A DNA stretch of 22,032 nt from an uncultured Cyanobium sp. GTDB taxonomy: Bacteria > Cyanobacteriota > Cyanobacteriia > PCC-6307 > Cyanobiaceae. The notes beneath the pieces are model-generated. The model searched no databases, was not told the DNA's origin, and saw nothing but the letters and a program-made list of their open reading frames with translations. The first letter of the stretch is position 1, and each line of letters starts with the position of its first letter. The stretch lies in NCBI GenBank assembly GCA_937919075.1, contig CALFOF010000168.1:1-22032 (forward strand), read 5' to 3'. The translations under genes were made by a program, and so were the position numbers. Positions 1 through 8,214 of the stretch are shown here, piece after piece.

Positions 1-865
1 GGATGGAGAGAAACGGCACCGCCAAGGTGCTGCCCAGCGCATCGCGGTCGCTGAGGCTGACGCCATCGAGCACAGCCCGGGCATTGAACAGGCTGCTGAA
101 GGCGCCGATCAGATCGAGAAAGGCTTCCGGCGAAAAGATGCAGGTGTAGTGGCCCGTCTGGATCGGGGCGTAATCGAGATGGGCGATCGTGCGCTCGGCC
201 GCTTCGGCGATGCACCCGGCCACATCGAGCTGCTTGAGGCCATAGGCCAGACGCACAGCGCCACTGCTGCGGGGCTTGCGGCCTTCCTCTTCGCTGCGGG
301 CGTAGAGGTAAAGGCTGGCGGTGGTGAGCTTCTGCTCGCGGCAGGCGCCGGCGCTGTTGAGGTAGAGGCGCTCGCTGCTGCGCTGGGCCAGGCCGTTGTA
401 GGGAACGGTGGTGATGGCGGCATGGCGGCCAAGCAGGTCGCGCTCCGCTTCGCGCAGGGTGTCCAGCAGTTCGAGGATGCCGCGCGGTTCCACCAGCGGC
501 TGATCGAGCGGTTCGAGCGGCGCCGTGGCCAGCGGCGAAAAGGCGGGAATGTCGTCGGCATTGCCGTAGGCGCTGGCATCGCGGGCGCCGCTGAGGGCGC
601 GGGCCAGGCCGGCGGGGGAGAGATCGGAGGTGCTGGTGATGCCCACCAGGCCATCGCCGTTCCAGACCCGCACGGTGATGGCGCTGCGCTGGGCGCCCTT
701 GAGCTGCTTGGCCTCGCCGCGGTCCACCTGCACGGAGGTGTCGGTGCTGCAGGCAGCCCCCAGATCCCAGCGCTCGATGCCCAGGCCCTGGGCCAGGCTG
801 CTGAGCTGCTCACTGAGGGAGTGGGCATCGAGGCCCAGGGTGGCCACTGCTGTGGAGGTACTCAT
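1..865 (-). CDS. pmbA: TldE/PmbA, metalloprotease partner subunit (C-terminus off window)
   Basis: The frame is open from an ATG at 865 to the window edge, giving the first 288 residues of a protein usually near 450. It starts MSTSTAVATLGLDAHSL and carries family-typical segments such as QVDRGEAKQLKGAQRSAITVRVW and GLVGITSTSDLSPAGL. TldE is the non-catalytic half of the TldD/TldE heterodimer, which degrades unfolded or modified peptides in the cytoplasm; E. coli examples are microcin B17 maturation and CcdA turnover. It lies 2 bp after the tldD stop codon, so the two are almost certainly co-transcribed and translationally coupled. The native substrate in cyanobacteria is unknown to me. The missing part is a window effect, not a broken gene. 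Confidence 0.93.
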   Translation of the reverse strand, partial: MSTSTAVATLGLDAHSLSEQLSSLAQGLGIERWDLGAACSTDTSVQVDRGEAKQLKGAQRSAITVRVWNGDGLVGITSTSDLSPAGLARALSGARDASAYGNADDIPAFSPLATAPLEPLDQPLVEPRGILELLDTLREAERDLLGRHAAITTVPYNGLAQRSSERLYLNSAGACREQKLTTASLYLYARSEEEGRKPRSSGAVRLAYGLKQLDVAGCIAEAAERTIAHLDYAPIQTGHYTCIFSPEAFLDLIGAFSSLFNARAVLDGVSLSDRDALGSTLAVPFLSI

Positions 866-867
866 GA

Positions 868-2304
868 TCAGCGGCCCCCCACGGTGATGGCATCCACCTT
901 GATGTGCGGCTGCCCCACGGTGACGAAGATGCTGCCACTCACCGACCCGCAGAAGCCGGCCGCCAGCTCCAGGTCGTTGGCGCACATCGACAGCCGCGGC
1001 ATCACTTCTTTGGCTTCACCGATCAAGGTGGCCCCCTTCACCGGCTTGCCGAGGCGACCGTTCTCGATCAGATAACCCTCTTCCACCGCGAAGTTGAACT
1101 GGCCGGTGGGGCCCACACTGCCGCCCCCCATCGATTTGCAATACAGGCCCCGATCCACCGATTCGATCAGCTGCTCCGGGGTGTGCGGGCCGGCGGCGAT
1201 GTAGGTGTTGCGCATGCGGCTGGCGGCCGCGAAGGCGTGGCTCTGGCGACGGCCGCTGCCGGTGCGGGGGTGGCCGGTGCGCAGTTCACCGGCGCGGTCG
1301 GAGAGGAAGCGCTTGAGCACCCCGTTCTCGATCAGCACCGTGCGCTGGGGCGCCATGCCCTCGTCATCCATCGACAGGCTGCCGAAGGCACCGTCGCTGA
1401 GGCCCTCGTCGATCGCCGTCACAGCGGTGTGGGCGATCGGGGCTTCGATGCGGTCGGCGAAGGGGGTGGTGCCCCGCTCCACCTGGGTGGTTTCCAGCAG
1501 GTGGCCGCAAGCTTCGTGGAAGATCACGCCACCGAAGCGGTTGGCGAGGACCACCGGGTAGGTGCCCGCTTCCACGTAGTCGGCATGGAGCATGGCCTGG
1601 GTGCTGGCGCACAGGTCGATCGCAGCCGTCTGGGCATCCCATTGGCGCAGATCATCCGGGCGGTCGCTGCTGCCATAGCGGCGGCCCTGGCTGGCACGGT
1701 GGTCGCCGTCGGCAGCCAGGGCCGTGAGCCCTACCGACTGATGCAGCCGGATGTCACGGGCGAAGGTGCCATCGCTGGCGGCCACCATCACCTCCTGCCA
1801 GTCGCGGGCGTAGCTGCCGCGGCGCGCCTGCAGGTGCTGGCCGTGCCGATCAAGCAGGGCAGTGCCCTCCAGCAGCCGGTCGGTGGATTCCGCCAGGGTT
1901 GGGCAGGCACCCAGCCAGTCGCCTTTGGCGAGGGCGTGATCATGCAGCTCGGGCAGGCCATCGAAGCCACTGAGGCTGCTGCTGCTGATCGTGAGGCCGA
2001 GCATGCCAAGAGCCTGCTCCAAGGCCACCAGCAGGCCCCGCTCGCTGAGGTCGTTGGTGGAGACGAAGCCGTCACGCTCGCCGCGGAACACCCGCACCCC
2101 GGCGCCACGGCCAAAGGCCGGGCTCACACTGGTGATGCGGTCCTGCTCGGCCAGCAGCCCGATGTGGTCGGCGCTCTCCAGGAACACTTCCACCAGGCTG
2201 GCTCCAGCGGCGCGTCCTGCTGCCAGCAATGGCTCCAGGCGTTGACGCCAGCTGAGGTCAAACCCTTCAAGCGCCAGCAAAGGGCGAGCAGTGGAAGCAA
2301 CCAA
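868..2304 (-). CDS. tldD: TldD, zinc metalloprotease subunit
   Basis: This 478-residue protein is full length for TldD. The zinc-protease motif HEACGH is at residues 263-268 (positions 1501-1518), giving H263, E264 and H268. A cysteine-containing segment near the C-terminus ([18 protein letters not shown]) matches the place of the family's third zinc ligand. TldD is the catalytic subunit of the TldD/TldE peptidase. The start appears to be TTG at 2304: an in-frame TGA lies just upstream inside a hairpin, and no ATG or GTG occurs in the first part of the reading frame before conserved sequence begins. pmbA follows after 2 bp and acsF precedes it by 105 bp on the same strand. No purine-rich ribosome binding site is visible before the TTG. 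Confidence 0.94.
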   Translation of the reverse strand: MVASTARPLLALEGFDLSWRQRLEPLLAAGRAAGASLVEVFLESADHIGLLAEQDRITSVSPAFGRGAGVRVFRGERDGFVSTNDLSERGLLVALEQALGMLGLTISSSSLSGFDGLPELHDHALAKGDWLGACPTLAESTDRLLEGTALLDRHGQHLQARRGSYARDWQEVMVAASDGTFARDIRLHQSVGLTALAADGDHRASQGRRYGSSDRPDDLRQWDAQTAAIDLCASTQAMLHADYVEAGTYPVVLANRFGGVIFHEACGHLLETTQVERGTTPFADRIEAPIAHTAVTAIDEGLSDGAFGSLSMDDEGMAPQRTVLIENGVLKRFLSDRAGELRTGHPRTGSGRRQSHAFAAASRMRNTYIAAGPHTPEQLIESVDRGLYCKSMGGGSVGPTGQFNFAVEEGYLIENGRLGKPVKGATLIGEAKEVMPRLSMCANDLELAAGFCGSVSGSIFVTVGQPHIKVDAITVGGR

Positions 2305-2311
2305 GGAAGTC

Positions 2312-2335
2312 AGCCTGATCTTGGTGGATCAGGCT
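2312..2335. promoter_or_regulatory. Perfect hairpin just upstream of tldD start
   Basis: The 9-bp arms AGCCTGATC and GATCAGGCT enclose a 6-nt loop. No T-tract follows on either strand, so this is not a standard intrinsic terminator. On the minus strand it ends 7 nt before the TTG start of tldD, so if transcribed it would sit over the ribosome entry site. The same arm contains a TAGCCT (-10-like) hexamer on the minus strand. The structure is certain; its function is inferred. Confidence 0.5.
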
Positions 2336-2409
2336 AACGGCGGGGCCTCAGCGACGGGACTGAAGCAGGTTGTCTAGGGCGGGTGGCCCCAGTCGTTGAT
2401 GGGCTGGGC

Positions 2410-3507
2410 TCAGCGCACGGCGGGTTGGAAGGCCTCGCTGCGGATCGGAGCCATCAGGAACAGCTTCGCCATTTCGAGGCCGTTGGCGGCCCAGAAAGGC
2501 AGCTTGCGCAGCACCTTGATGGGAGCGATGGCCGAGGAGGCATCGGCGGCGCTGAGGGCCTGGTTGTTGGCCACGATCCTTTCCAGCCGTTCATAGAAGC
2601 GCGGGTGCTCCACGTTGAGCACCACAGGGAACACGCGGGCCGAGGTTTCGTTGGTCTTGGCGATCACGTACTTGTCGTAGGCACGGGCATCAAGGCCCAG
2701 CGCTTCATAGAACTCCTTACGGGCCACGTCGCGCACATACATCGTGGCGAACACCGCCAGCAGGAAGAAGCGGCACCACAGCCGCGCTTGCAAACCGCGC
2801 ACGGTGTCCGGCTGGGCCTTCATCAAGGCATCGAAGAAGTCGCCGTGGCGGTTTTCGTCCTGGCACCAGTTCTCGAAGAAGTTGAAGATCGGGAAGATCT
2901 TGCTGTCGGGGTTCTTCTCGAGGTGGCGGTAGATGGCGATGTAGCGCCAGTAGCCGATCTTCTCTGAGAGGTAGGTGGCGTAGAAGATGAACTTGGGCTT
3001 GAAGAAGGTATACGACTTGCTGGCGGTGAGGAAGCCCAGATCAAGCTGAAGCCCGAAGTCGCCCATCGCCTTGTTGAGGAAGCCGGCATGGCGGGCCTCA
3101 TCCCGTGCCATGTGGGCGAAGCATTCGGCCAGCAGCGGGTTTTTGGTTTTGATGCGGCGGCTCAGTTCCTTGTACAGCAGGAAGCCGGAAAACTCCGAGG
3201 TGCAGCTCTGCTCAAGAAACTCAACGAACACACGGCGGGTGTCGGGATCGAGCTTGTCGGCGGCACCATCGAATTCGCCGTTGCGCACGAAATGATGGCG
3301 GTTGTAGTCCTTACGGAACTCTTCGCAGATCGCCTCCAACTCCACTTCATTGGGCCGCAGATCCATCGCCGCCATGGCGTCGAAATCTGTGGTGTAGAAC
3401 CGCGGCGTGAGGATCGTGTCTTTGACCGGATCCTTGAAGGCCGGTGCACCGGCGCGGCCATTCGAGGCGGCGACGGGAGCGCTGGGTGCGGCGGTGGGAG
3501 GCACCAT
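2410..3507 (-). CDS. acsF: AcsF, aerobic Mg-protoporphyrin IX monomethyl ester cyclase
   Basis: AcsF is the membrane-associated diiron oxygenase that forms the isocyclic (E) ring of chlorophyll, converting Mg-protoporphyrin IX monomethyl ester to divinyl protochlorophyllide with O2. The 365-residue protein has the ferritin-like iron ligands expected: E105 in SEFSGF, E137 and H140 in DEARH, E218 and H221 in DENRH. The block [18 protein letters not shown] at residues 25-42 is typical of the family. I place the start at the ATG at 3507 ([11 protein letters not shown]), which resembles picocyanobacterial homologues; the frame stays open upstream to a GTG at 3582 (25 more codons). A DUF2996-type gene precedes it by 132 bp and tldD follows, all on one strand. 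Confidence 0.96.
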   Translation of the reverse strand: MVPPTAAPSAPVAASNGRAGAPAFKDPVKDTILTPRFYTTDFDAMAAMDLRPNEVELEAICEEFRKDYNRHHFVRNGEFDGAADKLDPDTRRVFVEFLEQSCTSEFSGFLLYKELSRRIKTKNPLLAECFAHMARDEARHAGFLNKAMGDFGLQLDLGFLTASKSYTFFKPKFIFYATYLSEKIGYWRYIAIYRHLEKNPDSKIFPIFNFFENWCQDENRHGDFFDALMKAQPDTVRGLQARLWCRFFLLAVFATMYVRDVARKEFYEALGLDARAYDKYVIAKTNETSARVFPVVLNVEHPRFYERLERIVANNQALSAADASSAIAPIKVLRKLPFWAANGLEMAKLFLMAPIRSEAFQPAVR

Positions 3508-3639
3508 TCTGGCGTCGAGGCAGGCGATAGAGGCATCGTAAGGGCCATCCGAGCCGGCGGGGCCCAGTTGTGAAGCTCCCACAAAACCAGGCGTGACAAA
3601 GACTGAGCAAAACGTCTCAGCGCCACAGCGAGCGCCGTT

Positions 3640-4107
3640 TCAGTTGGGCCCGAGCCACTTCTGGCCGTTGAGCCGCGACACCACCCGGGACACCAGCAGG
3701 GGCAAGGTGGCTTTGCGCTCGTCGATCAGGAACGACTCCAGCAAGGTGGGTTCGCTGTCTGATTCGGCCAGGCTGAAGGTTTTGGGGCCGTTGATGTCGG
3801 TGGTGGTGAAGCAGAGCCAGAAGCGCCGGCCCCGGGGCATGGACCCCTTCACCACCCAGCAGTCGCTGCCCACCACAGGCATCGGCGCCTGCTCGAAGCT
3901 CAGCTCCGGCGACGGCCCGCCATAGGCCTGCATTTCCTTCGCCAACGCCGGCAGAAAGATCTGCGGTACGAACTCCGCAAACGGCTTGTCTTCCAGAGCC
4001 GGGGGCTTGGCTTTGGCCGCAGGCGTGGCCTTGGCTGCGGGCGCGGAATCTGCGGGTCCCTTGACAGATGGCGTGGAGGCGGCTCCGTTGGGTTCGCTCA
4101 CCGGCAC
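3640..4107 (-). CDS. Conserved cyanobacterial protein, DUF2996 type
   Basis: This 155-residue soluble protein has an Ala/Pro/Lys-rich low-complexity N-terminus (about residues 8-38), then a compact domain beginning KPFAEFVPQIFLPAL and including GSDCWVVKGSMPRGRRFWLCFTTTDINGPKTFSLAE. This looks like the cyanobacterial and plastid DUF2996 family, assigned from memory of the motif style. No catalytic motif is evident. The start at 4107 is GTG, and further in-frame GTG codons nearby make the exact start uncertain. It lies 54 bp after the LapA-like gene and 132 bp before acsF, so co-transcription is plausible. The function is unknown; a link to chlorophyll or photosystem assembly would rest only on its position next to acsF. 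Confidence 0.8.
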   Translation of the reverse strand: MPVSEPNGAASTPSVKGPADSAPAAKATPAAKAKPPALEDKPFAEFVPQIFLPALAKEMQAYGGPSPELSFEQAPMPVVGSDCWVVKGSMPRGRRFWLCFTTTDINGPKTFSLAESDSEPTLLESFLIDERKATLPLLVSRVVSRLNGQKWLGPN

Positions 4108-4161
4108 GGGGATCTGGCGTTCAGGTCACTGGAACTTTAGGGGCGGCAGTCGCAGGCTGGC

Positions 4162-4725
4162 TCACCAGTCGTCGCTCTGTGCCGCATCCCAGCCATCCCC
4201 ACCGGCTCCTGCTGCGGCGGTGACAGCGGCTCCTGCTGCTGCGGCGGCAGGGGACGTGGCGGCAGCGGAGGTTCTTGCAGCGCCCACGCCTGGGTCCGCG
4301 CGGTGAATGACCCGGAAGGGAACGGCCACGGTGGGGGCGGGGTCTCCAGCGGCCCGAACGGGTCCGGCGGCCGCGGCGGCAGCAAAGGGTCGTCCCCGCT
4401 CATACGCCTCAGCGGGGGCCTCGCGGCGCCGCGACGGCTCGCTGCGGGGCAGGTCCCAGGGTTCCGGCTGGGCTCCCGGCTCCAGGCCCCGGCGCTGCCG
4501 CTGAAAAACGACCCGCGATTGGCCCTTGAGCGCCAGGGCCGTGGCGCCCGCGCTCAGGGCGGCGCCACCAGCGGCAGCCGCGGTGATCCACAGACCGATC
4601 GGCAGCGTTGGGGAGGTCCAGATCAGCAGCCGCAGGCTGGTGGCCGGCCGCGGGTTGATCGCACCCAGCAACAACACCGCCAGCAACGGCAGAAGCAGGG
4701 GCAGCAGCAGCAGACGTTGCAGCAC
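4162..4725 (-). CDS. Small two-helix membrane protein, LapA/DUF1049-like
   Basis: The 187-residue product starts at a GTG (4725). Two hydrophobic segments at residues 4-22 (LLLLPLLLPLLAVLLLGAI) and about 41-67 are joined by the loop NPRPATSLRLLIWTSP, the pattern of LapA-domain proteins. The rest is a long Ala/Arg/Pro-rich cytoplasmic tail ending SDDW. Several overlapping frames are open here because of the extreme GC content; I chose this one because of the helices, the PAPTVAVPFRVI block and the DDW end, which resemble picocyanobacterial homologues. It begins 8 bp after the ubiX stop, suggesting one transcript. The function is unknown; LapA proteins in other bacteria are tied to envelope assembly. 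Confidence 0.75.
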   Translation of the reverse strand: MLQRLLLLPLLLPLLAVLLLGAINPRPATSLRLLIWTSPTLPIGLWITAAAAGGAALSAGATALALKGQSRVVFQRQRRGLEPGAQPEPWDLPRSEPSRRREAPAEAYERGRPFAAAAAAGPVRAAGDPAPTVAVPFRVIHRADPGVGAARTSAAATSPAAAAAGAAVTAAAGAGGDGWDAAQSDDW

Positions 4726-4733
4726 GGCAGGGC

Positions 4734-5357
4734 TCAGGTGGGGAGCGGCTGCTCGATCGGACCCTGCCAGCGGCGCAGGTCCCCGAGTTCGAACCCGAGC
4801 GAATCGAACACCCGGATCACCAGGAAATCGACCATGTCCTCAAGGGAGCGGGGCTGCTGATACCAGGCGGGAATCGGCGGGGCGATGCGGGCACCGGCCT
4901 CCGCCAGCTGGGTGAGATTGCGCAGGTGCACCAGGTTCCATGGCATCTCCCGCGGCGCGATCACCAGCGGCCTGCCCTCCTTGAGATGCACATCGGCGAC
5001 CCGCTCCACCAGATCCAGTGCCACACCGCTGCTGATGCGTCCAACGGTTCCCATGCTGGCCGGCAGGATCACCATGCCGCGGGTGCGGAAGCTGCCGCTG
5101 GCGATCGCCGCCGCCTGGTCGTTCCAGCGGTGGCAGCGCAGCGGCCCATTCGCACAACCGGTGCGCTGCAGCCAGAACGCCCTCTGGGCGTCCGGCTCGA
5201 CGGGAATGCGCAACCCCTGCTCCGCCAGCCACACGGTGATGGCACCGCGGCTCACGATCAGCTCCACGGGTTGCCCGGCCTGCAGCAGCAACTGCAGGGC
5301 CCGTTCCGCCAGCGGCATGGCGGATGCGCCGGAAACCGCCAGCACCACCGGATCCAT
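4734..5357 (-). CDS. ubiX: UbiX flavin prenyltransferase
   Basis: UbiX joins a dimethylallyl group to FMN, making the prenylated flavin cofactor of UbiD-type decarboxylases. The 207-residue protein is of normal length and shows the flavoprotein features of the family: the N-terminal VLAVSGASAMPLAERALQLL phosphate-binding segment, the ASGSFRTRGMVILPASMGTVGRISSGVALDLVERVADVHLKEGRPLVIAPREMP region in part (residues about 86-140), and HLRNLTQLAEAGARIAPPIPAWY near the C-terminus. The ATG is 3 bp after the zam stop codon, so translation is very likely coupled. In cyanobacteria the expected use is a UbiD-like step in plastoquinone synthesis; no ubiD is in this window. Confidence 0.93.
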   Translation of the reverse strand: MDPVVLAVSGASAMPLAERALQLLLQAGQPVELIVSRGAITVWLAEQGLRIPVEPDAQRAFWLQRTGCANGPLRCHRWNDQAAAIASGSFRTRGMVILPASMGTVGRISSGVALDLVERVADVHLKEGRPLVIAPREMPWNLVHLRNLTQLAEAGARIAPPIPAWYQQPRSLEDMVDFLVIRVFDSLGFELGDLRRWQGPIEQPLPT

Positions 5358-5360
5358 CGT

Positions 5361-7667
5361 TCAGGCCTCCTCGCTGGAATCGGGCTCGAAGCCGTCCTGG
5401 TCGTCGGGGCCCGTGCTGTCCTCGAAGCTGCCAGAGCTGTCGTCTTCCGGCAGGATCGCCACCAGATCGATCTGATGGCGTAGGGCATCCACCTTGAGGA
5501 TGGTCACCTCAACGGCGTCGCCCAGCATGTAGGTGCGCCGGTTCTTGCGGCCCACCAGCCGGTTCTGGCGGGAACGATACTCATACCAGTCGTCCTTGAG
5601 TGAGCTCACGTGCACCAGCCCCTCCACCAGGGAGGGAGGGATTTCCACGAAGAAGCCGTAGCTCTGCACGCCACTGATCACGCCGGTGAGCGTCTGGCCC
5701 ACCAAGGGTTCGGCGGCACGGGCCTGGGCCATCGCCAGCAGGTCGGCCTGGAGGTCGGCCAAGAAGCGGGCCCGGCCATTGAGCCGCTGCAGCAGGGACA
5801 CGCTGCGGGATTGCTGCAGCTCGGCCATCTGGCTCGGCGGCAGCAGCGGCCAATCGATCTGGCCATGGCAGGCATCGGAGGCCAGGTCGACCCGGGTTTT
5901 ATGGCGCACGCTGGGGCGATCCTTGCCTTCGGAGAGCAGCAGCACCAGCAGCTGCTGGTTCCACAGATCGGCATAGGAGGAGCTGGCCAGACACCAGGGG
6001 GCGTAGGCCTGTGCTTCACCGGCCAGCAGGTTGGGCCCCGGCTCCAAGCTGATCTGCACGGGCCTGAGCACTTCGCTGAGCTGGTGCTGCAAGCCGCGGC
6101 GGCGTTCGCTGGTGGCGAAGATCGCGGCCAGCACGCCAGGTGCGGGCGCATTGCCCTCGTCGTCCAGTTCAAGCGGCACATCGAGGGCGAGGGCGGCCTT
6201 GGCCACCTCGTTGATTTCTGCAGGATCGGGAGCCGCCTGCACCGCGAACAGGGCCGGCAGCTGCAGCGCCTGCAGGTGATGGCCCAGGGCACGGCCTGCC
6301 ACCAGCACCACTTCCCGCAGCAGCGCCAACGGCTGGGTGGGGGGCAGGGCGATCATCCAGCCGCGATGGTGCTCATCGGGTTCGGGCGTGCGCAGATCAC
6401 CGAGCACCTCGAGCGAAGGGAACGGCAGATCGAGATCAACCGAGCCCGCCGCCAGCCGCTGTTCCTGCAGCCCACGACCCACCGCGATCAGCCGTTCCAG
6501 ATCGGGCAGCACGTTTTTGACCGCCTTGAGGGGCGCCGGCACCGTGCGGGCCTTCGGCTTGCGATCTGCCAGGGCTTCCAATGCAGCGGTGTCCACCTCG
6601 GCGTCAGGGCGAATGGTGGTGAGGGCAAAGCGGTAGTGGCTCAGTTGCCCTTCCGGCGTGATCGTGAGGGCCACGGAAACGGCGGCTGAAGATTCCCCCG
6701 GCCGAAAACCCGTGGCCTTGGCGAGTGCCGGGCTCAGCAGCGGCAACCAGCGCTTGCCGAGGCAGTAGGCCGAGCCCTGTTGGCGCAACCATTGGTCGGT
6801 GGCACTGCCGGGCGCGATGCGTTCGGCCACGGCGGGGCTATGGATCCACACCCGCAGGCCCTCGTCGCCTTCCTCCAGCGAGAGGGCCGGCAGTTCCGGC
6901 GCCTCCGCTCCCTGCCAGGGCCGCAACAACAGGGTGGGCAGAGCGGTGAGATCGGTGCGGCCCTTGTCGTTGGGGCTGCGCAGGCTGGCGCGCGGGGCAC
7001 TGGCACGCTCGCGCAGGCGATGTTTAGTGAGCAGCAGATCCAGATCCGCCTCTTCACCCCCTTTGATCGGCAAGCGGCGTGCCACATGGCCCAGGGGAGG
7101 GAACTGGGCCACCGGGTAGCGATCAAGGCGCACCTCCACCACCGATTCGGCCTCGGGGTCGAGGTAGGCGGCATCCTCTGCGGGCAGAGCCACAGTGGTC
7201 AGCAGCCGGTCGTCCAGGGGCACGGCCACCAGGTGGTCGTCCTGTTGCTCCACCTGGGCCAGCAGGCTGGCGGTGGCCCGCTCGAGGATGCACTGAACGC
7301 CACCTTCCGGTGAACGGCGCCGCCCCCCTTCGCGCGTGATCCGCACCAGCACGCGGTCGCCGTTCCAGGCGTGATTGAGCTGGTGGTCACGGATGTAGAT
7401 GTCATCACCGCCGTCTTCGCGCAGGGCGAAACAGAACCCTTTGCTGGAGCAGCGCAGCCGCGCCTCAATCAGGCTGTCGTCGGTGCGGCGCGAGATGCCG
7501 GCCTCGTGCGACTCCAGCAACCCCACCTTTTCTAGGCCTGCGAGGGCGATGCGGAGGTGTTGCTTGTCGGGCGTGAGGCTCAGACCGAGCGCCTTCTCGA
7601 GCTGCTCGACCGGCAGAACATCGGATTCGGGCAGATGGTCGAGCAGGTCAGCGACCGAAAACTTCAT
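5361..7667 (-). CDS. zam: Zam, RNase II/R (RNB) family protein with degenerate active site
   Basis: This 768-residue protein has RNase R-like order: an N-terminal helical region, an OB/cold-shock-like segment (about 76-115, KGFCFALREDGGDDIYI), a divergent RNB domain (about 240-575), an S1 domain (about 657-738, GQTLTGVISGVQSYGFFVEI) and an acidic tail. Where active RNases have an Asp-rich IDGEDARDFDDA motif, this protein reads ALPTLLLRPWQGAEAPELPA, with no aspartate; the SPIRRYPDL motif is replaced by LASSSYADL (560-568), losing the catalytic arginines. This matches the Zam clade, named for acetazolamide resistance in Synechocystis, reported to have degenerate active sites and functionally important cysteines. 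Cysteines here include C73, C79, C126, C302, C559 and C600. ubiX follows after 3 bp. Confidence 0.85.
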   Translation of the reverse strand: MKFSVADLLDHLPESDVLPVEQLEKALGLSLTPDKQHLRIALAGLEKVGLLESHEAGISRRTDDSLIEARLRCSSKGFCFALREDGGDDIYIRDHQLNHAWNGDRVLVRITREGGRRRSPEGGVQCILERATASLLAQVEQQDDHLVAVPLDDRLLTTVALPAEDAAYLDPEAESVVEVRLDRYPVAQFPPLGHVARRLPIKGGEEADLDLLLTKHRLRERASAPRASLRSPNDKGRTDLTALPTLLLRPWQGAEAPELPALSLEEGDEGLRVWIHSPAVAERIAPGSATDQWLRQQGSAYCLGKRWLPLLSPALAKATGFRPGESSAAVSVALTITPEGQLSHYRFALTTIRPDAEVDTAALEALADRKPKARTVPAPLKAVKNVLPDLERLIAVGRGLQEQRLAAGSVDLDLPFPSLEVLGDLRTPEPDEHHRGWMIALPPTQPLALLREVVLVAGRALGHHLQALQLPALFAVQAAPDPAEINEVAKAALALDVPLELDDEGNAPAPGVLAAIFATSERRRGLQHQLSEVLRPVQISLEPGPNLLAGEAQAYAPWCLASSSYADLWNQQLLVLLLSEGKDRPSVRHKTRVDLASDACHGQIDWPLLPPSQMAELQQSRSVSLLQRLNGRARFLADLQADLLAMAQARAAEPLVGQTLTGVISGVQSYGFFVEIPPSLVEGLVHVSSLKDDWYEYRSRQNRLVGRKNRRTYMLGDAVEVTILKVDALRHQIDLVAILPEDDSSGSFEDSTGPDDQDGFEPDSSEEA

Positions 7668-7772
7668 CGGAGCAGCGGGGAGAGACAGGGTTCGAGCCAG
7701 GAACGGAGCAGGGGATGGCGGCTTCCGGGGCGTGCAGCGGAGCCCCCGGGAACTGGCGTCTTAGCAGAGACT

Positions 7773-8057
7773 TTACGAAGCCTCCTGCCGCACCCGGATC
7801 AGCAGGCGGCTGCCGATCACCAGGAACCCCAGCGAGGCAGCCAGCTGCAGGGCGGCCGGCGGGATCAAAGAGGAGAGAGACCCCCCCGCCAGAGCCCCCA
7901 GCAGGCTGGCCAGCACCAGTGCGCCGGCGCTGCCCAGAAACACCGCCAGGGTGTTATTGGAGGTGCCGCTGATCGTCACGATCGTGAGCTGGGTTTTGTC
8001 ACCGAGTTCGGCCACGAACACGGTGAGAAAGGTGGAGGCCAGCAGCGGAAGTTGCAT
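7773..8057 (-). CDS. Half-size GDT1/UPF0016 cation exporter (Mn/Ca), subunit A
   Basis: The 94-residue protein contains one copy of the family signature ELGDKTQL (residues 17-24) in its first helix, then two further hydrophobic segments, about three membrane helices in total. GDT1/TMEM165/PAM71 transporters normally carry two such halves in one chain, so this must pair with another half. The next gene upstream is the other half. In cyanobacteria and plastids this family exports Mn2+ (and possibly Ca2+) across the thylakoid or plasma membrane, supplying PSII. I start at the internal ATG at 8057 (MQLPLLASTFLTVFVAELGDK); a longer frame to 8144 adds 29 residues without family resemblance. No ribosome binding site is obvious. 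Confidence 0.88.
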   Translation of the reverse strand: MQLPLLASTFLTVFVAELGDKTQLTIVTISGTSNNTLAVFLGSAGALVLASLLGALAGGSLSSLIPPAALQLAASLGFLVIGSRLLIRVRQEAS

Positions 8058-8131
8058 CAGAGGAGAGCGGTGGACGGGGAAACAGAGGCTCGAGCAAGGG
8101 GGAGCGAGCGATCTCGGGAACGCTGCACCCA

Positions 8132-8214
8132 GGGGAAGATCCATCCAGGCGACGTTCCGTTCTAGGGAAGATCAACCCAGCGAAAGGATCAACCCAGGCA
8201 CGCTTGATCCAGGC
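8132..8214. repeat. Degenerate short direct repeats across the 3' end of a transporter gene
   Basis: Related copies begin with GATC at 8138, 8170, 8187 and 8206. The copies at 8170 and 8187 share GATCAACCCAG exactly; the copy at 8138 reads GATCCATCCAGGCGA and the last GATCCAGGC. Spacings are 32, 17 and 19 bp, consistent with a unit of about 17 bp. The stop codon of the upstream transporter half (8172-8174) lies in the second copy. Confidence 0.6.

Noticed and set aside
149-1075. Long plus-strand open frames opposite pmbA and tldD (also 904-2337)
   Set aside because: They are antisense shadows of strongly recognisable TldE and TldD; the translations are Gly/Ala/His-rich without family features, as expected from high GC third positions.
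4303-4860. Plus-strand frame opposite the LapA-like gene, and the alternative minus frame 4137-4403
   Set aside because: The LapA-like frame alone has paired membrane helices and the DDW end; the others are compositional artefacts.
5101-5108. HIP1 octamers GCGATCGC (also 14522 and 20426) as special sites
   Set aside because: Only three perfect copies were noticed in 22 kb, all inside genes; this is a common cyanobacterial octamer and carries no local meaning here.
5610-6689. Plus-strand 359-codon frame opposite zam
   Set aside because: Low-complexity Gln/His/Gly-rich translation, antisense to a well-supported RNB/S1 protein.
8058-8144. 29-residue N-terminal extension of the shorter exporter half
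   Set aside because: Not like the family, and it leads through the repeat-containing spacer; the ATG at 8057 directly precedes the first helix.
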